A stretch of DNA of 64,000 nt. It comes from Oligoflexia bacterium (GTDB lineage: Bacteria; Bdellovibrionota; UBA1018). The notes beneath the pieces are model-generated. The model had not been told where the DNA came from. It did not search any database and saw only the letters and a program-made list of their open reading frames with translations. Both the position numbers and the translations under genes were made by a program. Positions 43,336 to 53,178 of the stretch are shown here, one piece after another (positions within the stretch are counted from its first letter, which is position 1; every line of letters begins with the position of its first letter). The DNA is taken from contig CAITVN010000224.1 of assembly GCA_903895855.1 (NCBI GenBank), positions 1 through 64,000 of the forward strand. The letters run 5' to 3'.

Positions 43336-44418
43336 TTAAACTAACGATTCACAAATCGCCCGATAACTATCGTGCCGAGAAAACCCGGTAGCCGCACAAC
43401 CGACTTCACCCAAGTGCGTGCAGTCTTGCGACTGACAGCCGGCTTGGTTGAGCTCTGGATAATACTCAAGCAGCTCAGGCTGCGTAATACCCAAAAGTGA
43501 AAACGCGCGAACCCCCGGAGTGTCAATCAAGTTAGTCGGTAGACTGGGTTCTATACCAGCCCCTTCAGACATTTCGACTGATTTGATCGCCGGCAACAGT
43601 ATCGCACTCGATGTGGTGTGTCTTCCTTTGCCCGTCACTAGATTGACCTCGCCCACATCACCAAAATCGTCGCCCACAAGTTTACGCAGTAGCGATGTTT
43701 TTCCGACTCCGGAGTGCCCGCAAAAAACTGACACTTTCTGGCGAAGAAAATTCACCAAAATTTCAAGTCCGTCGCCGCGTTTTGCACTGACTTCAAAAAC
43801 CGGTAAGCCTAGTTTCGAATAAACTTCCCATGGCTGATCATTTACCTGATCATTTACCTGAGCCCGCTGATCACCACGCACACACAACTCAATTTTGTTC
43901 ACCACCAACGCCACTTGAATTTTTTCTCGCTGAGCCGCAATGAGAAATCGATCGACAATGCCTGGTGAAAATTTCGGACTATCAGCCGACGCTACGATTA
44001 CCAAAAGATCAACGTTAGCAGCCAAGACGTGTACCACTTCTTCATCTCGCCCTGGCGCTTGCCGCACCAGCCGATTTCTTCTTTCTGCGACAGCAGCAAC
44101 AATTCCGCTGTGTAAGCCGACTCGTTCAACCACGACCCAATCACCGACTGCTACGGGGGCCCGTTCACGAAGATCACGCCCCGAGTGTCCCCAAACCGAA
44201 GCTCGCCGGTACGGGCACAAGAACTCTTCTCCAGTCTCTACCCATCGAACTCGGCATTGATTCGGAAACACCTCAGCCACGATCGCATTCGCATCATCGC
44301 GGCTTACCGACTCGGCGTGATCACCTGCTTTTTTTTTGGGTCGCCGATTTGAACGCGAGACTGTTTTGTTATCGTCGAGCCAGTCTTCAGCTTGTTTTGA
44401 TTTATACTTTGGCGGCAT
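43336..44418 (-). CDS. rsgA: Ribosome small-subunit-dependent GTPase RsgA
   Basis: 360 residues. A basic, disordered N-terminus, an OB fold, then the circularly permuted GTPase: G4 VVNKIE precedes G1 FCGHSGVGKTSLL and G3 DTPGVRAF. The zinc site is C-x4-C-x-H-x5-C (CQSQDCTHLGEVGC). RsgA helps 30S maturation. An exact 12-base tandem duplication (43834-43857) gives QVNDQVNDQ between G4 and G1. The start lies inside the end of ccsA (17-base overlap). Confidence 0.93.
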   Translation of the reverse strand: MPPKYKSKQAEDWLDDNKTVSRSNRRPKKKAGDHAESVSRDDANAIVAEVFPNQCRVRWVETGEEFLCPYRRASVWGHSGRDLRERAPVAVGDWVVVERVGLHSGIVAAVAERRNRLVRQAPGRDEEVVHVLAANVDLLVIVASADSPKFSPGIVDRFLIAAQREKIQVALVVNKIELCVRGDQRAQVNDQVNDQPWEVYSKLGLPVFEVSAKRGDGLEILVNFLRQKVSVFCGHSGVGKTSLLRKLVGDDFGDVGEVNLVTGKGRHTTSSAILLPAIKSVEMSEGAGIEPSLPTNLIDTPGVRAFSLLGITQPELLEYYPELNQAGCQSQDCTHLGEVGCAATGFSRHDSYRAICESLV

Positions 44419-46204
44419 GCTGCGGAGACTTCATTTTTCGAAAGGCCGCCAATGCTACATAAGAAAGCTGCACGGTCGAAAACACGGCCATCCCGGCTTG
44501 TCCGCCACTTGAAAATCCGTACGAATGAAGCCCCACGCCGAGTACGAAGTTCACTCCGTACCAGGCCATGACGACTAACAGAAAACTAATCACAGTCCAG
44601 GCGGTGAATCCAAACTGCCCCATCCATCCGGTGTACCTCGCGTGTAAAACAGTGACGTAACCCAGAAGTGCAATCAAAGCCCACACTTCTTTTGGATCCC
44701 AACCCCAGAATCGGCCCCAAGAGTAATCGGCCCAAACACCACCCAGAATCGTTCCAGCGGCCAGCAACACCACACCGAACATCATCGCCCGGTATGTGAG
44801 TGCATTCATCGCGAAAATTTTAGCTTGAGCGCCAGGGCGATGTTGACCACGAATGTAGTGATAGAGTCCGACATTTCCTAAACCTAGTGTTAAAGCAAAA
44901 GCAGCGTAACCCAGGGTGATCGTCAAAACGTGAATCGTTAGCCAATAATTGCTCTTAAGAACTGGCACCAAAGGGTGAATTCCTGGATCTAAGAGCGCAG
45001 GCGAAGAATCGGCAATAATCAATGTGATTCCACCAACCGCAGCAGCCACGGTGAGTAGCACCGTCTGTTTTTGAAAGAAGTAGAGAATCCAGGCGAAAAA
45101 AACGCAACCAAAAGACACCCAAACCATTGACTCATACATATTCGTGACGGGTGGACGACCCGAAACCATGACGCGAATCCAGATTCCACCGATGGTAGAG
45201 AAAAATCCAAGCGCCACGAATGTGAGGCCACCGTAGTTCAGAAACCGAGAAGTTGGGCTCACCTTTTGAGCTTCAGTTTTTTCGTCTGCGTCGGTTGAGC
45301 GAGTAGCCACTCCGAGCAACAACAAGAGTGCTCCAATGACGTAAAAGATCCAGGCACTCATGAACGGTCTGACCCGATTATAGAAGGCTTCCCAATACAG
45401 GTGCCCCCGGGTTGAGTCTGAAAATCCAGTAATCTGAGATTCAATGCCGCTTTGAAGTTTCAACGTCGCTTCGGCAAACTCGGCAAGGTTCGCTTTGGCA
45501 TAAGTAGAAATCCACTGTGAAGCCAACAGCCGAATGGTCATGTCACTCGAGCTAGCACCTGCCGGATTACCCGCAGTCAAGCCTTGCCATTCTTGCGGCT
45601 CAGGCCTCGGCACAAAAAGCCAAGCCTCACCCGAGGTGATTCCTCGAAAAGCTCCAACTCGCTCAAGTACTCTCGCCAATTCTTGGTCTCGCGGGTGTTG
45701 CTTCATGCCGGCTCCGCCTGCTAATGGTGGATTTGAAAGTTGCGCGCCACCTGGCATTTTGTCGGCGTATTGCGATAAATAAGAGGTTTCAACCAGCTCT
45801 TTTGGACTAAATCGGGTTTTCTGGGGGTCTAACCCCAACTGTTTGCGCACATCTTCGCGGTTCACTTGCACAAATTCAACGGTTTCCCAAACTTGTGGAG
45901 CACTTACCCACGACAATAGCAATTCAAGAGGTTCCCAACCACCCCAGGTTCTAGAACCTGTGATAAACATGACCGTTTCTCGGGCCATCGTATCGACTGG
46001 CTTTAATCGACCCGCAACAAATACAGGCAGTACGCCAGCCTCTTTAAAAACCCAACCAGCCCGTTTCTGCCCTGGGCTCACGAGTTCAATCGAAGCCTGG
46101 GCTTCGAACACAAATGCTGACGAAAAGCTTGCAAGGAACAAAGCCGAAGCCGTAGCTACTTGCAAGAGTTGACTTGAAAAGACATTCACTAGTTTGTTTT
46201 TCAT
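44402..46204 (-). CDS. ccsA: Cytochrome c maturation protein CcsA/ResC (system II)
   Basis: 600 residues. A signal or membrane N-terminus, a large periplasmic region (~35-275), then about eight membrane segments. The haem-handling WWD motif reads WADYSWGRFWGWDPKEVWAL. Conserved His residues appear in LTIHVLTITLGYAAF and VGLHSYGF. With ResB it exports haem and attaches it to apocytochromes. The N-terminal periplasmic extension is much longer than in small CcsA proteins, as seen in some delta/epsilon-type fusions. It follows resB by 17 bases. Confidence 0.92.
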   Translation of the reverse strand: MKNKLVNVFSSQLLQVATASALFLASFSSAFVFEAQASIELVSPGQKRAGWVFKEAGVLPVFVAGRLKPVDTMARETVMFITGSRTWGGWEPLELLLSWVSAPQVWETVEFVQVNREDVRKQLGLDPQKTRFSPKELVETSYLSQYADKMPGGAQLSNPPLAGGAGMKQHPRDQELARVLERVGAFRGITSGEAWLFVPRPEPQEWQGLTAGNPAGASSSDMTIRLLASQWISTYAKANLAEFAEATLKLQSGIESQITGFSDSTRGHLYWEAFYNRVRPFMSAWIFYVIGALLLLLGVATRSTDADEKTEAQKVSPTSRFLNYGGLTFVALGFFSTIGGIWIRVMVSGRPPVTNMYESMVWVSFGCVFFAWILYFFQKQTVLLTVAAAVGGITLIIADSSPALLDPGIHPLVPVLKSNYWLTIHVLTITLGYAAFALTLGLGNVGLYHYIRGQHRPGAQAKIFAMNALTYRAMMFGVVLLAAGTILGGVWADYSWGRFWGWDPKEVWALIALLGYVTVLHARYTGWMGQFGFTAWTVISFLLVVMAWYGVNFVLGVGLHSYGFSSGGQAGMAVFSTVQLSYVALAAFRKMKSPQHAAKV

Positions 46205-46221
46205 ATTAAATTACCATTTTT

Positions 46222-47757
46222 CTAAGCGCCGTTTGGGGTCGCCATTTTTTTTCGTGCACTGACTTTCATAGAGAACAAATAAATACTACCGAGAACGAGC
46301 AGAATCGAACCAAAATATTTCAAGAATCTACCAGGATCGCGATTAACCGAAAAAATACTCACGGTCGGTCGCGGCTCACCCGGCTCGTAGCTTGATTGAT
46401 AGAAAGTAAATCCACCGTGCTCAAGCGGTTCATTCATTGATATATGATAGGCAAACTTAGGAGCACCACCCGATGGATGAACAGAAACGTCAGAGGCATA
46501 TTTCGAAGGATCCATCGTACCCTGATAGCGCTCGAGAATGAATTTTTCTAAAGAGAGCGAAAACGGCAACTGAATTCGTCTCGGAGTGTAAACGATACCC
46601 ACTTCTCGACCTTCGACATCTAACCTTGCGCGATCGCCGAGTCCGAGCCACATTTCGCTACCGCCTGCCAAAATCTTAATTGCCGAACTGGGTAACTGAG
46701 AACCATACTGCGATTTTGACGGAAAATAACTCACCTCAGAGCGGGCATTCGGCAAGAATTGAAGAACTTTGAGCTCGACTCCGCCGCGCCAGCCAATCGG
46801 ATGAATGACTTCTCCCAACTTAACTTGGCCTTCAGTCACGTCGCCAACCGAGCTTGTCGCTCGAAACCTCAGTGGCGCCCCAGGCACTGCAATCACTTCA
46901 AAGTGCGCCGACTTTTTATTACCAGCACCCATCGCGGCCCCTTCAATCGGCGGATGCCCTTCAGGCAGTCTCGACTTAGGCTCTTCGGCTTCAGCTACCT
47001 TCTTTTTTCCTGACTTCACCACTGGCGCTGGGGTTTCAGTCAAAACTGAAAACTGAGCTGGCCCAAGGGTCACGGTCTTCCAACCCATTTCACCACTCCA
47101 AAGCCATTGGGCCTGAGTGATTCTCATCGGCCCACCTTTGACTTCAATCTGAACTGCTGGACGCAAATCTTGAGGAGCCGTTTTCTCTAAAGCCGTGTCA
47201 ACAATCGGCAAGAAATTCACCGCACCCTCGGCATGAGTGATATAATCTCTGATCTCGACTCGGTAATTAGGAACGCTCAGTGGACTAAATTTCACACCGG
47301 GCGCAATCCACGGAACAAAAATGCTTTCGACTTTCTGCCCGTCGACAATGTATAAGAAATTTTCATCTAGCTCTAGAGTCGACCCCACTTGCCCTTCCTC
47401 GAGTCTCATCATTCCATCGGTGCCCTGTTTTTGGGTAATCAAAGACCCAATCATGAGCGAAATAATTCCGATATGGGCCATCAAGAATGGGGCATGTCTT
47501 TTTTGCCAAGGCAATCGGCTAAGCATGACAACGAAAAGATTGAAACAAAGGGCGAAGAGAACGCCCTTAAACCACCAGGATCGGTACACCAAGTACTGAG
47601 CCGTCGGAGTATCATACGTCGACTCGAGCAACGTCGCCGCAATCAGAGAAGACGTCAGGGTCACCAAAATAGGAATCGCCATTTTAATGGAAGCAAGCGA
47701 CCAAAAAATTCGACTCGGAATAGACTTGTTTCTAGGAATCCACGATCCTTGACTCAT
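46222..47757 (-). CDS. resB: Cytochrome c maturation protein ResB/Ccs1 (system II)
   Basis: 511 residues. Three N-terminal membrane segments (MAIPILVTLTSSLIAATLLES; FKGVLFALCFNLFVVMLS; APFLMAHIGIISLMIGSLI), a large periplasmic domain and a final membrane segment (YFGSILLVLGSIYLFSM). YDTPTAQYLVYRSWWF and GGFTFYQSSYEPGEP are typical of ResB. It works with CcsA in system II cytochrome c biogenesis. It is adjacent to ccsA in the same operon. Confidence 0.9.
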   Translation of the reverse strand: MSQGSWIPRNKSIPSRIFWSLASIKMAIPILVTLTSSLIAATLLESTYDTPTAQYLVYRSWWFKGVLFALCFNLFVVMLSRLPWQKRHAPFLMAHIGIISLMIGSLITQKQGTDGMMRLEEGQVGSTLELDENFLYIVDGQKVESIFVPWIAPGVKFSPLSVPNYRVEIRDYITHAEGAVNFLPIVDTALEKTAPQDLRPAVQIEVKGGPMRITQAQWLWSGEMGWKTVTLGPAQFSVLTETPAPVVKSGKKKVAEAEEPKSRLPEGHPPIEGAAMGAGNKKSAHFEVIAVPGAPLRFRATSSVGDVTEGQVKLGEVIHPIGWRGGVELKVLQFLPNARSEVSYFPSKSQYGSQLPSSAIKILAGGSEMWLGLGDRARLDVEGREVGIVYTPRRIQLPFSLSLEKFILERYQGTMDPSKYASDVSVHPSGGAPKFAYHISMNEPLEHGGFTFYQSSYEPGEPRPTVSIFSVNRDPGRFLKYFGSILLVLGSIYLFSMKVSARKKMATPNGA

Positions 47758-47775
47758 ATGTGATTTCTACACCTT

Positions 47776-48357
47776 CTAGTTTTTAACTGCCAATGGAGGC
47801 AATGATAACGCGATCGAGTACGAATGATCTCGCAAAATCTCTCCTTGTTGTACCGATACAATGCCAGCCAGACGTAACACTTCTCGCTGAACAAACCTTT
47901 CGCGTTCTAACAAGTCGCTGGGCAATTTGGCTATATTTGCTTTCTCGTCAAAAACACGATCGTACAATTGTTTTCGAAACAGACCGGCATTTCTACCAAT
48001 CGCCACACGAACACGACGCCTCAATTTGACCGCATAAAAAAGTCCCTGCCGTTGGCCAGGACCAGTGAAGTCAATGAGCAAATCAATTTGTTCTGGAGCT
48101 TCAGCACCCAATGCTTTTCCTGATGTGTTCTTGAAAAAAACCGCGACTTCTGGATACGCCATCAACACTTGATGGCGAACAGCATCTCGATCAAATGCCT
48201 GCCCACGTGAAGACATCACAATGAGCACTGTTCTCACACCCGGAACCCGGGTTGAAGCCAGTTTCTCTTGTTCTGAAAGGTGACTTAAAGACAAAATAGT
48301 TTCTTGATCAACTGCAAATTCATCTTGACTCGGTACTTTTTTCATCTGGACCATCAT
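47776..48357 (-). CDS. Uncharacterised alpha/beta protein in the cytochrome/rRNA methylase operon
   Basis: About 193 residues, no signal peptide. TVLIVMSSRGQAFD, EVAVFFKN and IDLLIDFTGPGQRQGLFYAVKLRRRVRVAIGR look like a Rossmann-type half-domain, faintly like the N-terminal half of GT9 heptosyltransferases, but without the C-terminal donor-binding half. Function not assigned. ATG 48357, with GAGGCGG upstream, overlaps the rlmL-like gene by 38 bases. Confidence 0.7.
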   Translation of the reverse strand: MMVQMKKVPSQDEFAVDQETILSLSHLSEQEKLASTRVPGVRTVLIVMSSRGQAFDRDAVRHQVLMAYPEVAVFFKNTSGKALGAEAPEQIDLLIDFTGPGQRQGLFYAVKLRRRVRVAIGRNAGLFRKQLYDRVFDEKANIAKLPSDLLERERFVQREVLRLAGIVSVQQGEILRDHSYSIALSLPPLAVKN

Positions 48358-49951
48358 ATATCCGCCTCGTGCCCGAATACAACTCATACTTGAGCAAGCG
48401 ACAGTCAATAGATCCATTAAAAAGTGGGAATTTTCGACTCGGTTTCAGACCCACTTTCTTGGCTAATGCCAAGTTACCGGTCAAAATATAAGCCCCCCAG
48501 CCGGGGAACGACTTTTTCATCGTGTCGCCAATCAACTCATAGAGGGTCTCAAGCTCTTTTTCGTCGCCCAAACGCTCGGCGTAAGGAGGGTTCATCACCA
48601 TCAAACCTTGAGCAACATTCGGAGCCGCATCAACCACCATGCGCTGGCCAAACTTCAGGTTTGGATGAGAAAATGACGAACTACCGACATCCCTAAGAAC
48701 GTCTCTGAGAGCGGCTCCCAGGTTTTCACGCGCCGAATGAACAGCTTTTCGATCGGCATCACTAAATACAAATGAAACCTGCGATAACCGCTTCAGAACA
48801 ACCTGCGAACTGACGACTGCTGCTTGTTCAACTTCTGTCCACAGTTTCTTGTCGTGCTTGAGCCAACGCTCAAAGCCAAATTGAGCGCGCCGACGGCCCG
48901 GAGCTAAGCCCAAAAACATTTCAATTGCCTCGATGCCTAGAGTGCCGGTTCCACACATGGGGTCATAAAACTCAAAGGCCACTTTAGAAGGTAAAACTCG
49001 CCCCTCGGGTGAACTTTTTTTAATCTCAGATTCATCGCTCGCTAATCGAATCGCCTCGTTTGCTACCTTCGGCCACCCTGCCAACCTCAACACTGAAGCA
49101 GCCAAGGTTTCTTTCATCGGGGCCGATCCAGACGAAACCCGATATCCGCGCTCGTGAAGACTGTTACCGGCTAAATCGATAGAGACCGTTGCCACATCAT
49201 CTTTCACGTGCACATAAATTCGCACATCTGGGCAATCTAAGTCGACTGACGGTCGAACACCATGAATGCTTCTCAATTGATCGCAAATCGCATCTTTAGT
49301 TTTTTGCGCACCGTATTGGGTATGAGCCATCTGAGAGTGAAGACTCACAAAACTGACCGCAATTCGCGAATCGGGTAAGAGGTGGTCAGACCAGCGAACT
49401 TTTTTTATTCCGGCGTACAGCTTCTTCTCGTCTGACGCATTGAAAACAGCCAAGGGCCAAAGTACACGCATGGCGGTTCGGCTAAGTAGGCAGATTTGGT
49501 AAGCGGCCTTCAATTTATCACTGACAGAATGACGCTGTTCGACAGACAAATCATTTTCTGAAGACTCCGACCGTGACGTCTGTGAAAAATCAATTTCAAC
49601 GGCACCAGTGGCAAGTCTCATTCGACTGCGATCAAGACCTGTGATTTCTGCGACCTCGTCAGCAACCACTTCTTCAAGATGCTTGGGAGCGGTCACAACG
49701 ATCGAATTCAACTGATTTTCAATTTTCTCTGCAACCAGGACTGTGGCATTCGGTGAAAAATCTACTTGCCGAGTCATTGGGCGAACAAAAGACGGCCGTT
49801 CAAGGGCGTCACGCGCCTCGCGAACGTCAGGCTCAACGGGCACCGGATTAGCGAGCGGCTTGATGACCGTTTTCTTGATCATGTCTCGTCTCATTACTCT
49901 AGTCGCCACTTTGGTCTTCGTTTTGGTCGTCAGTTCGTTTTGGTTTTGCAT
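48320..49951 (-). CDS. rlmL: RlmL-type THUMP-domain 23S rRNA guanine methyltransferase
   Basis: About 543 residues. A Lys/Thr-rich N-terminal tail, a ferredoxin-like plus THUMP region (VTAPKHLEEVVADEVAEITG, VDLDCPDVRIYVHV, NSLHERGYRV), then the methyltransferase domain: FYDPMCGTGTLGIEA for S-adenosylmethionine, SDADRKAVHSAREN, and the catalytic MNPPYAERLG. It methylates N2 of a 23S guanine (G2445 in E. coli). The RlmK half of the E. coli fusion is absent, but a separate RlmI-type enzyme lies just upstream. ATG 49951 leaves a two-base gap after rlmI. Confidence 0.85.
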   Translation of the reverse strand: MQNQNELTTKTKTKVATRVMRRDMIKKTVIKPLANPVPVEPDVREARDALERPSFVRPMTRQVDFSPNATVLVAEKIENQLNSIVVTAPKHLEEVVADEVAEITGLDRSRMRLATGAVEIDFSQTSRSESSENDLSVEQRHSVSDKLKAAYQICLLSRTAMRVLWPLAVFNASDEKKLYAGIKKVRWSDHLLPDSRIAVSFVSLHSQMAHTQYGAQKTKDAICDQLRSIHGVRPSVDLDCPDVRIYVHVKDDVATVSIDLAGNSLHERGYRVSSGSAPMKETLAASVLRLAGWPKVANEAIRLASDESEIKKSSPEGRVLPSKVAFEFYDPMCGTGTLGIEAIEMFLGLAPGRRRAQFGFERWLKHDKKLWTEVEQAAVVSSQVVLKRLSQVSFVFSDADRKAVHSARENLGAALRDVLRDVGSSSFSHPNLKFGQRMVVDAAPNVAQGLMVMNPPYAERLGDEKELETLYELIGDTMKKSFPGWGAYILTGNLALAKKVGLKPSRKFPLFNGSIDCRLLKYELYSGTRRIYDGPDEKSTESR

Positions 49952-49953
49952 GC

Positions 49954-51438
49954 TTAGTTTACCAAGCCAATCCAAGTTTTGAGATATTTGCCTTCGGGAA
50001 ATTGCGCCAAAATCGGGTGATCAGTCGCATGACCGCCGCGATAAAACCATCGCACGGTTCGATCAGCCTTGGCTTGCCCCTTAAACAGTGCATCGCTAAA
50101 ATCTTCTTCGGTCAGTAGACCAGAACACGAACTCGCAACGATAAAACCGCCCGATTTCACTTTACTGATGGCTTGACCAAAAAGACTTGCATAGGCAGCT
50201 TTGCCAGGCCCCAAGTCTTTACGAGACTTGATAAAAGCTGGCGGATCAGCCACGACGATGTCAAAACTCTTATTTTTTATTTTTTCAGAAAGCTGCTCTG
50301 GCACTTTTTCACCTAGAGATTCATCTAAACTCAGAGCATCTCCTTTGATGATCTCAACTTTTCTCGCCTCAACTCGTTTGAGATTCTCGGCTGCTCGCTC
50401 TAAGGCATCTTCTGACACGTCAAGAAGCGTTGCACTCACCCGACCCTTGAGGGCTTTTGCAATCTGCACACTCCACTGCCCCACATAAGGGCAAAGATCT
50501 AAGACTGAGAAGTCTTTCGCGCCCGCCTGCGGCTGGTTGGTCAATACCTGACAGAGCCAGCGAACGCTTTCACGCTGGTCGAGAAAAAATCCCGTCTTTT
50601 GACCGCCAATCAGATCGACTGTAAATGCGGCCTGATCGACGTCGATCCAAACGTCTGAAAGGGCCGCGACTGAAGAAACCTGTCCCAGCTGCAACACCGT
50701 TTGACTCACATCGATTTCTTTGAGTCCTTCGCGGGCTCGAGCGCCCGAATCTTGTCTCAAAATAACGGTCGTATTTTTAAAATCTATGCGTCGACTATTG
50801 TGCTGACCAGCGGCGACTAAGTCAGCTGAAATTTTTTCCCAGACAGTTTCTATAACCTTGAGGTAGAACTGCCCACCTTGCCAGCTCGCCCAGCGATCAA
50901 CGCCAGCAGTATTGAGTTGAAACACAATGGCTTGGCTCTTCTGATTTTCAAATAAGTAACGATCAACAATCAATCCTGGCAAATCATCGGCTTCGGCAAA
51001 AACCCACCGAAAACTGGTGCCCGAATGTCCAAGAACTTCGCGCATTTTCCAAGCTTTTCTCAACCTGCCAACCAATAATCCAAAAACCAATGACTCTTCG
51101 GTTTCACCCGGCTGAATGAGATCTTTTGAGACGTGCGAGGTCACTTCTTTTGGGGCTGAGTCTTTTGAACTAGATGATCGAGAAGAATGAGGAGTTCGAG
51201 GCACATCAGCTCGAATGAGGGTACGAAAAGCGATCAGCGAATGGGTATTGAAATAACCGTAGGCGATCACATTGCCATGAGAGTCACGAAGCTCAACCAA
51301 TTCGCCCCCATCACACTTAGCCGGAAATGGAGTCTGAATCTCGTTCGAATAGACCCAGGGGTGTCCAGAATCTTGCCCCGCTCGAAAACGTCTCTCGGCA
51401 TCTTTTTTTAACGCAATAACGGGAAACCGATTTTTCAT
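49954..51438 (-). CDS. rlmI: RlmI-family 23S rRNA cytosine-5 methyltransferase
   Basis: 494 residues. An N-terminal PUA domain (GHPWVYSNEI) is followed by a Ser/Lys-rich insert (~85-105) and the methyltransferase domain: TGFFLDQRES, VLDLCPYVGQWSVQIA for cofactor binding, VVADPPAFIKSRKDLG and ASCSGLL with the catalytic Cys. RlmI forms m5C1962; RlmK (m7G2069) is a close relative, so the exact target needs checking. Note DLCPYVGQW in place of the more usual DxFCYTGGF. Confidence 0.85.
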   Translation of the reverse strand: MKNRFPVIALKKDAERRFRAGQDSGHPWVYSNEIQTPFPAKCDGGELVELRDSHGNVIAYGYFNTHSLIAFRTLIRADVPRTPHSSRSSSSKDSAPKEVTSHVSKDLIQPGETEESLVFGLLVGRLRKAWKMREVLGHSGTSFRWVFAEADDLPGLIVDRYLFENQKSQAIVFQLNTAGVDRWASWQGGQFYLKVIETVWEKISADLVAAGQHNSRRIDFKNTTVILRQDSGARAREGLKEIDVSQTVLQLGQVSSVAALSDVWIDVDQAAFTVDLIGGQKTGFFLDQRESVRWLCQVLTNQPQAGAKDFSVLDLCPYVGQWSVQIAKALKGRVSATLLDVSEDALERAAENLKRVEARKVEIIKGDALSLDESLGEKVPEQLSEKIKNKSFDIVVADPPAFIKSRKDLGPGKAAYASLFGQAISKVKSGGFIVASSCSGLLTEEDFSDALFKGQAKADRTVRWFYRGGHATDHPILAQFPEGKYLKTWIGLVN

Positions 51439-51487
51439 GTTTTTCTCTCTTTAATTGGCTAATCAATTGAATTGACTGATTTGTAAA

Positions 51488-53158
51488 ATGAGCCCTAACA
51501 TAACTTCTGTGAACCGAACAAATAAATCTGATAATTCTGACCCCCGCAATGAGCGAGCGGCCGTTGGCCAAGCCAAATTCAAACCCTATAATTGGGCTGA
51601 AATCGAAATCCTGGCGAAATTATTAAACAATCTCTGTTCAAATCGATTTGTTGACCGAATTATTATTCCAAGAAGACCAAAATGCTTGCCTGAAGGCTAC
51701 CTCATGGGCGAGTGGGTTTTAAACCTCTCAACCGGGCTCATTCTTTTTTCAGCCCGCCCACAGCAGTGTGGATTCTTTTTTGGACAAGCCCAAAGCAAAT
51801 CGCATGAAGCCAAAGCTTCTCACTCAGCTATTGACCTCGCACTCAGCAAGTACGTTCGCGGGCTTCGCATTCGTTCAGTCACCTCGATCAAACACGAGCG
51901 GGTTTTGATCATTCACTTTGGCCCTCAAAACGACCGATCGGCCGACAGCGAAGGGTCATTGTGCTTGGTGGCATCTATGGTTCCATCGACTCCAGAACTC
52001 TTACTTTGTGAAGCATCGGCGAAAACTGAATGGACCGTGCTTGCTCGCTCACGGCAGAAACTCGAAGGCAAGTACCTCACCTATACCCTTCCCGATGGCG
52101 CCAACGCTCCGCAGGCACCCGTCATCCGACCTGAAATTGAAGCGGCGGCGATGAAACAAGATACGGATTCGCTTCTGGTTCTTTCGCGTGACTACGAAAC
52201 GGCAATCGAAGCCGCGAGCTTTGAAAAAAGAGTCGCGGCCGCCCAAAAAATAGCGATCGAAAGAAAAGCTTATTTCCTCGAAAAAATCCGTCACCTCGAA
52301 GTTCAGCAAAAACAAGCATTGGGTGAACCCGATTGGCAGAAATTTGGAGAACACCTCAAAGCCAATCTCTATCAGTACGAAAAGCTCGTGAGTGAGAGCC
52401 GACCCATCGCGGCGTCACCTAAGAAAAACCCGAAGAATGAAAGCCTGACTCGACTGATCACGGTTGCCGATTTTGAAACGGGGGCCGAGCTTGACATACC
52501 CGTCGAAGCCAAGCTTTCAGGCAAAGCCCAAGTAGAACGCTTTTTTCAAAGCAGCAAACGAAACCAAAGAAAACTGATCGACACCGCCGAACGCCTTGCC
52601 GACTTGAAGGCTAAACTTGCCGATCTGTCGAAAATAAACGTGGTAAAAAAACAAAACGCCGGCGACCCACTTGATTGGGCTTGGCTCGAATCGATTGAAG
52701 TAAAGCTAGGCTTAACGGTAAATGAAAAGCCGCTCAGCACTGACATTCAAAAACGAACCAAAGAGTTCGGAGAATTTTCTGGAAAGCGTTTTCACTCAAA
52801 AGAGGGCCTCATCATCTTGATCGGTCGCAATAGCCGCGAAAACCTCGAATTGACGTTTCGAATCGCAAAAGGAAACGACATTTGGCTACACGTGCGCGGA
52901 AAACCCAGCGCACATGCGGTGATTTGCCTGCCTTCAAAAAAAACGGCATCTCTCGACTCGCTACTCGACGCAGCAGAATTGCTTTTGCATTACAGCAACG
53001 GTACCGGCTGGGGAAAAACTGAAATTGACTACACCTTTAAAAAATACGTTAAGCGAATCAAAGATTCGACCGAAGCTTCTTACACCCACAACAAGACTTT
53101 ACTGATCAATCACGACCCCAAGCGGCTCGACCGCTTGCTGACCGTCGACAACTCGTAA
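51488..53158 (+). CDS. NFACT-family protein (RqcH/FbpA-like)
   Basis: 556 residues. An NFACT-N-like domain (~35-200), a central coiled coil (AAAQKIAIERKAYFLEKIRHLEVQQKQ) and a C-terminal NFACT-R (DUF814) domain: GKRFHSKEGLIILIGRNSRENLELTFRIAKGNDIWLHVRGKPSAHAVI. RqcH binds split 50S subunits and recruits tRNA-Ala to add C-terminal degradation tails to stalled peptides. The N-terminal half is divergent, so true RqcH activity is not assured. It is convergent with the large S8 protease; the two stops share a hairpin. Confidence 0.82.
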   Translation: MSPNITSVNRTNKSDNSDPRNERAAVGQAKFKPYNWAEIEILAKLLNNLCSNRFVDRIIIPRRPKCLPEGYLMGEWVLNLSTGLILFSARPQQCGFFFGQAQSKSHEAKASHSAIDLALSKYVRGLRIRSVTSIKHERVLIIHFGPQNDRSADSEGSLCLVASMVPSTPELLLCEASAKTEWTVLARSRQKLEGKYLTYTLPDGANAPQAPVIRPEIEAAAMKQDTDSLLVLSRDYETAIEAASFEKRVAAAQKIAIERKAYFLEKIRHLEVQQKQALGEPDWQKFGEHLKANLYQYEKLVSESRPIAASPKKNPKNESLTRLITVADFETGAELDIPVEAKLSGKAQVERFFQSSKRNQRKLIDTAERLADLKAKLADLSKINVVKKQNAGDPLDWAWLESIEVKLGLTVNEKPLSTDIQKRTKEFGEFSGKRFHSKEGLIILIGRNSRENLELTFRIAKGNDIWLHVRGKPSAHAVICLPSKKTASLDSLLDAAELLLHYSNGTGWGKTEIDYTFKKYVKRIKDSTEASYTHNKTLLINHDPKRLDRLLTVDNS

Positions 53159-53178
53159 CTGACGGCTGGGTCAGTTAC
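53155..53178. terminator. Perfect hairpin spanning both stop codons of convergent genes
   Basis: GTAACTGAC (53155-53163), loop GGCTGG, GTCAGTTAC (53170-53178). The TAA of the NFACT gene and the TAA of the S8 protease gene sit symmetrically in the stem. There is no T run on either side, so it may be a mRNA 3'-end structure or Rho-associated end rather than a classical intrinsic terminator. Confidence 0.55.

Noticed and set aside
43136..43339. 67-residue frame across element 2
   Set aside because: It follows the inverted repeat and poly-T tract, giving low-complexity residues; no family match and no sensible start signal.
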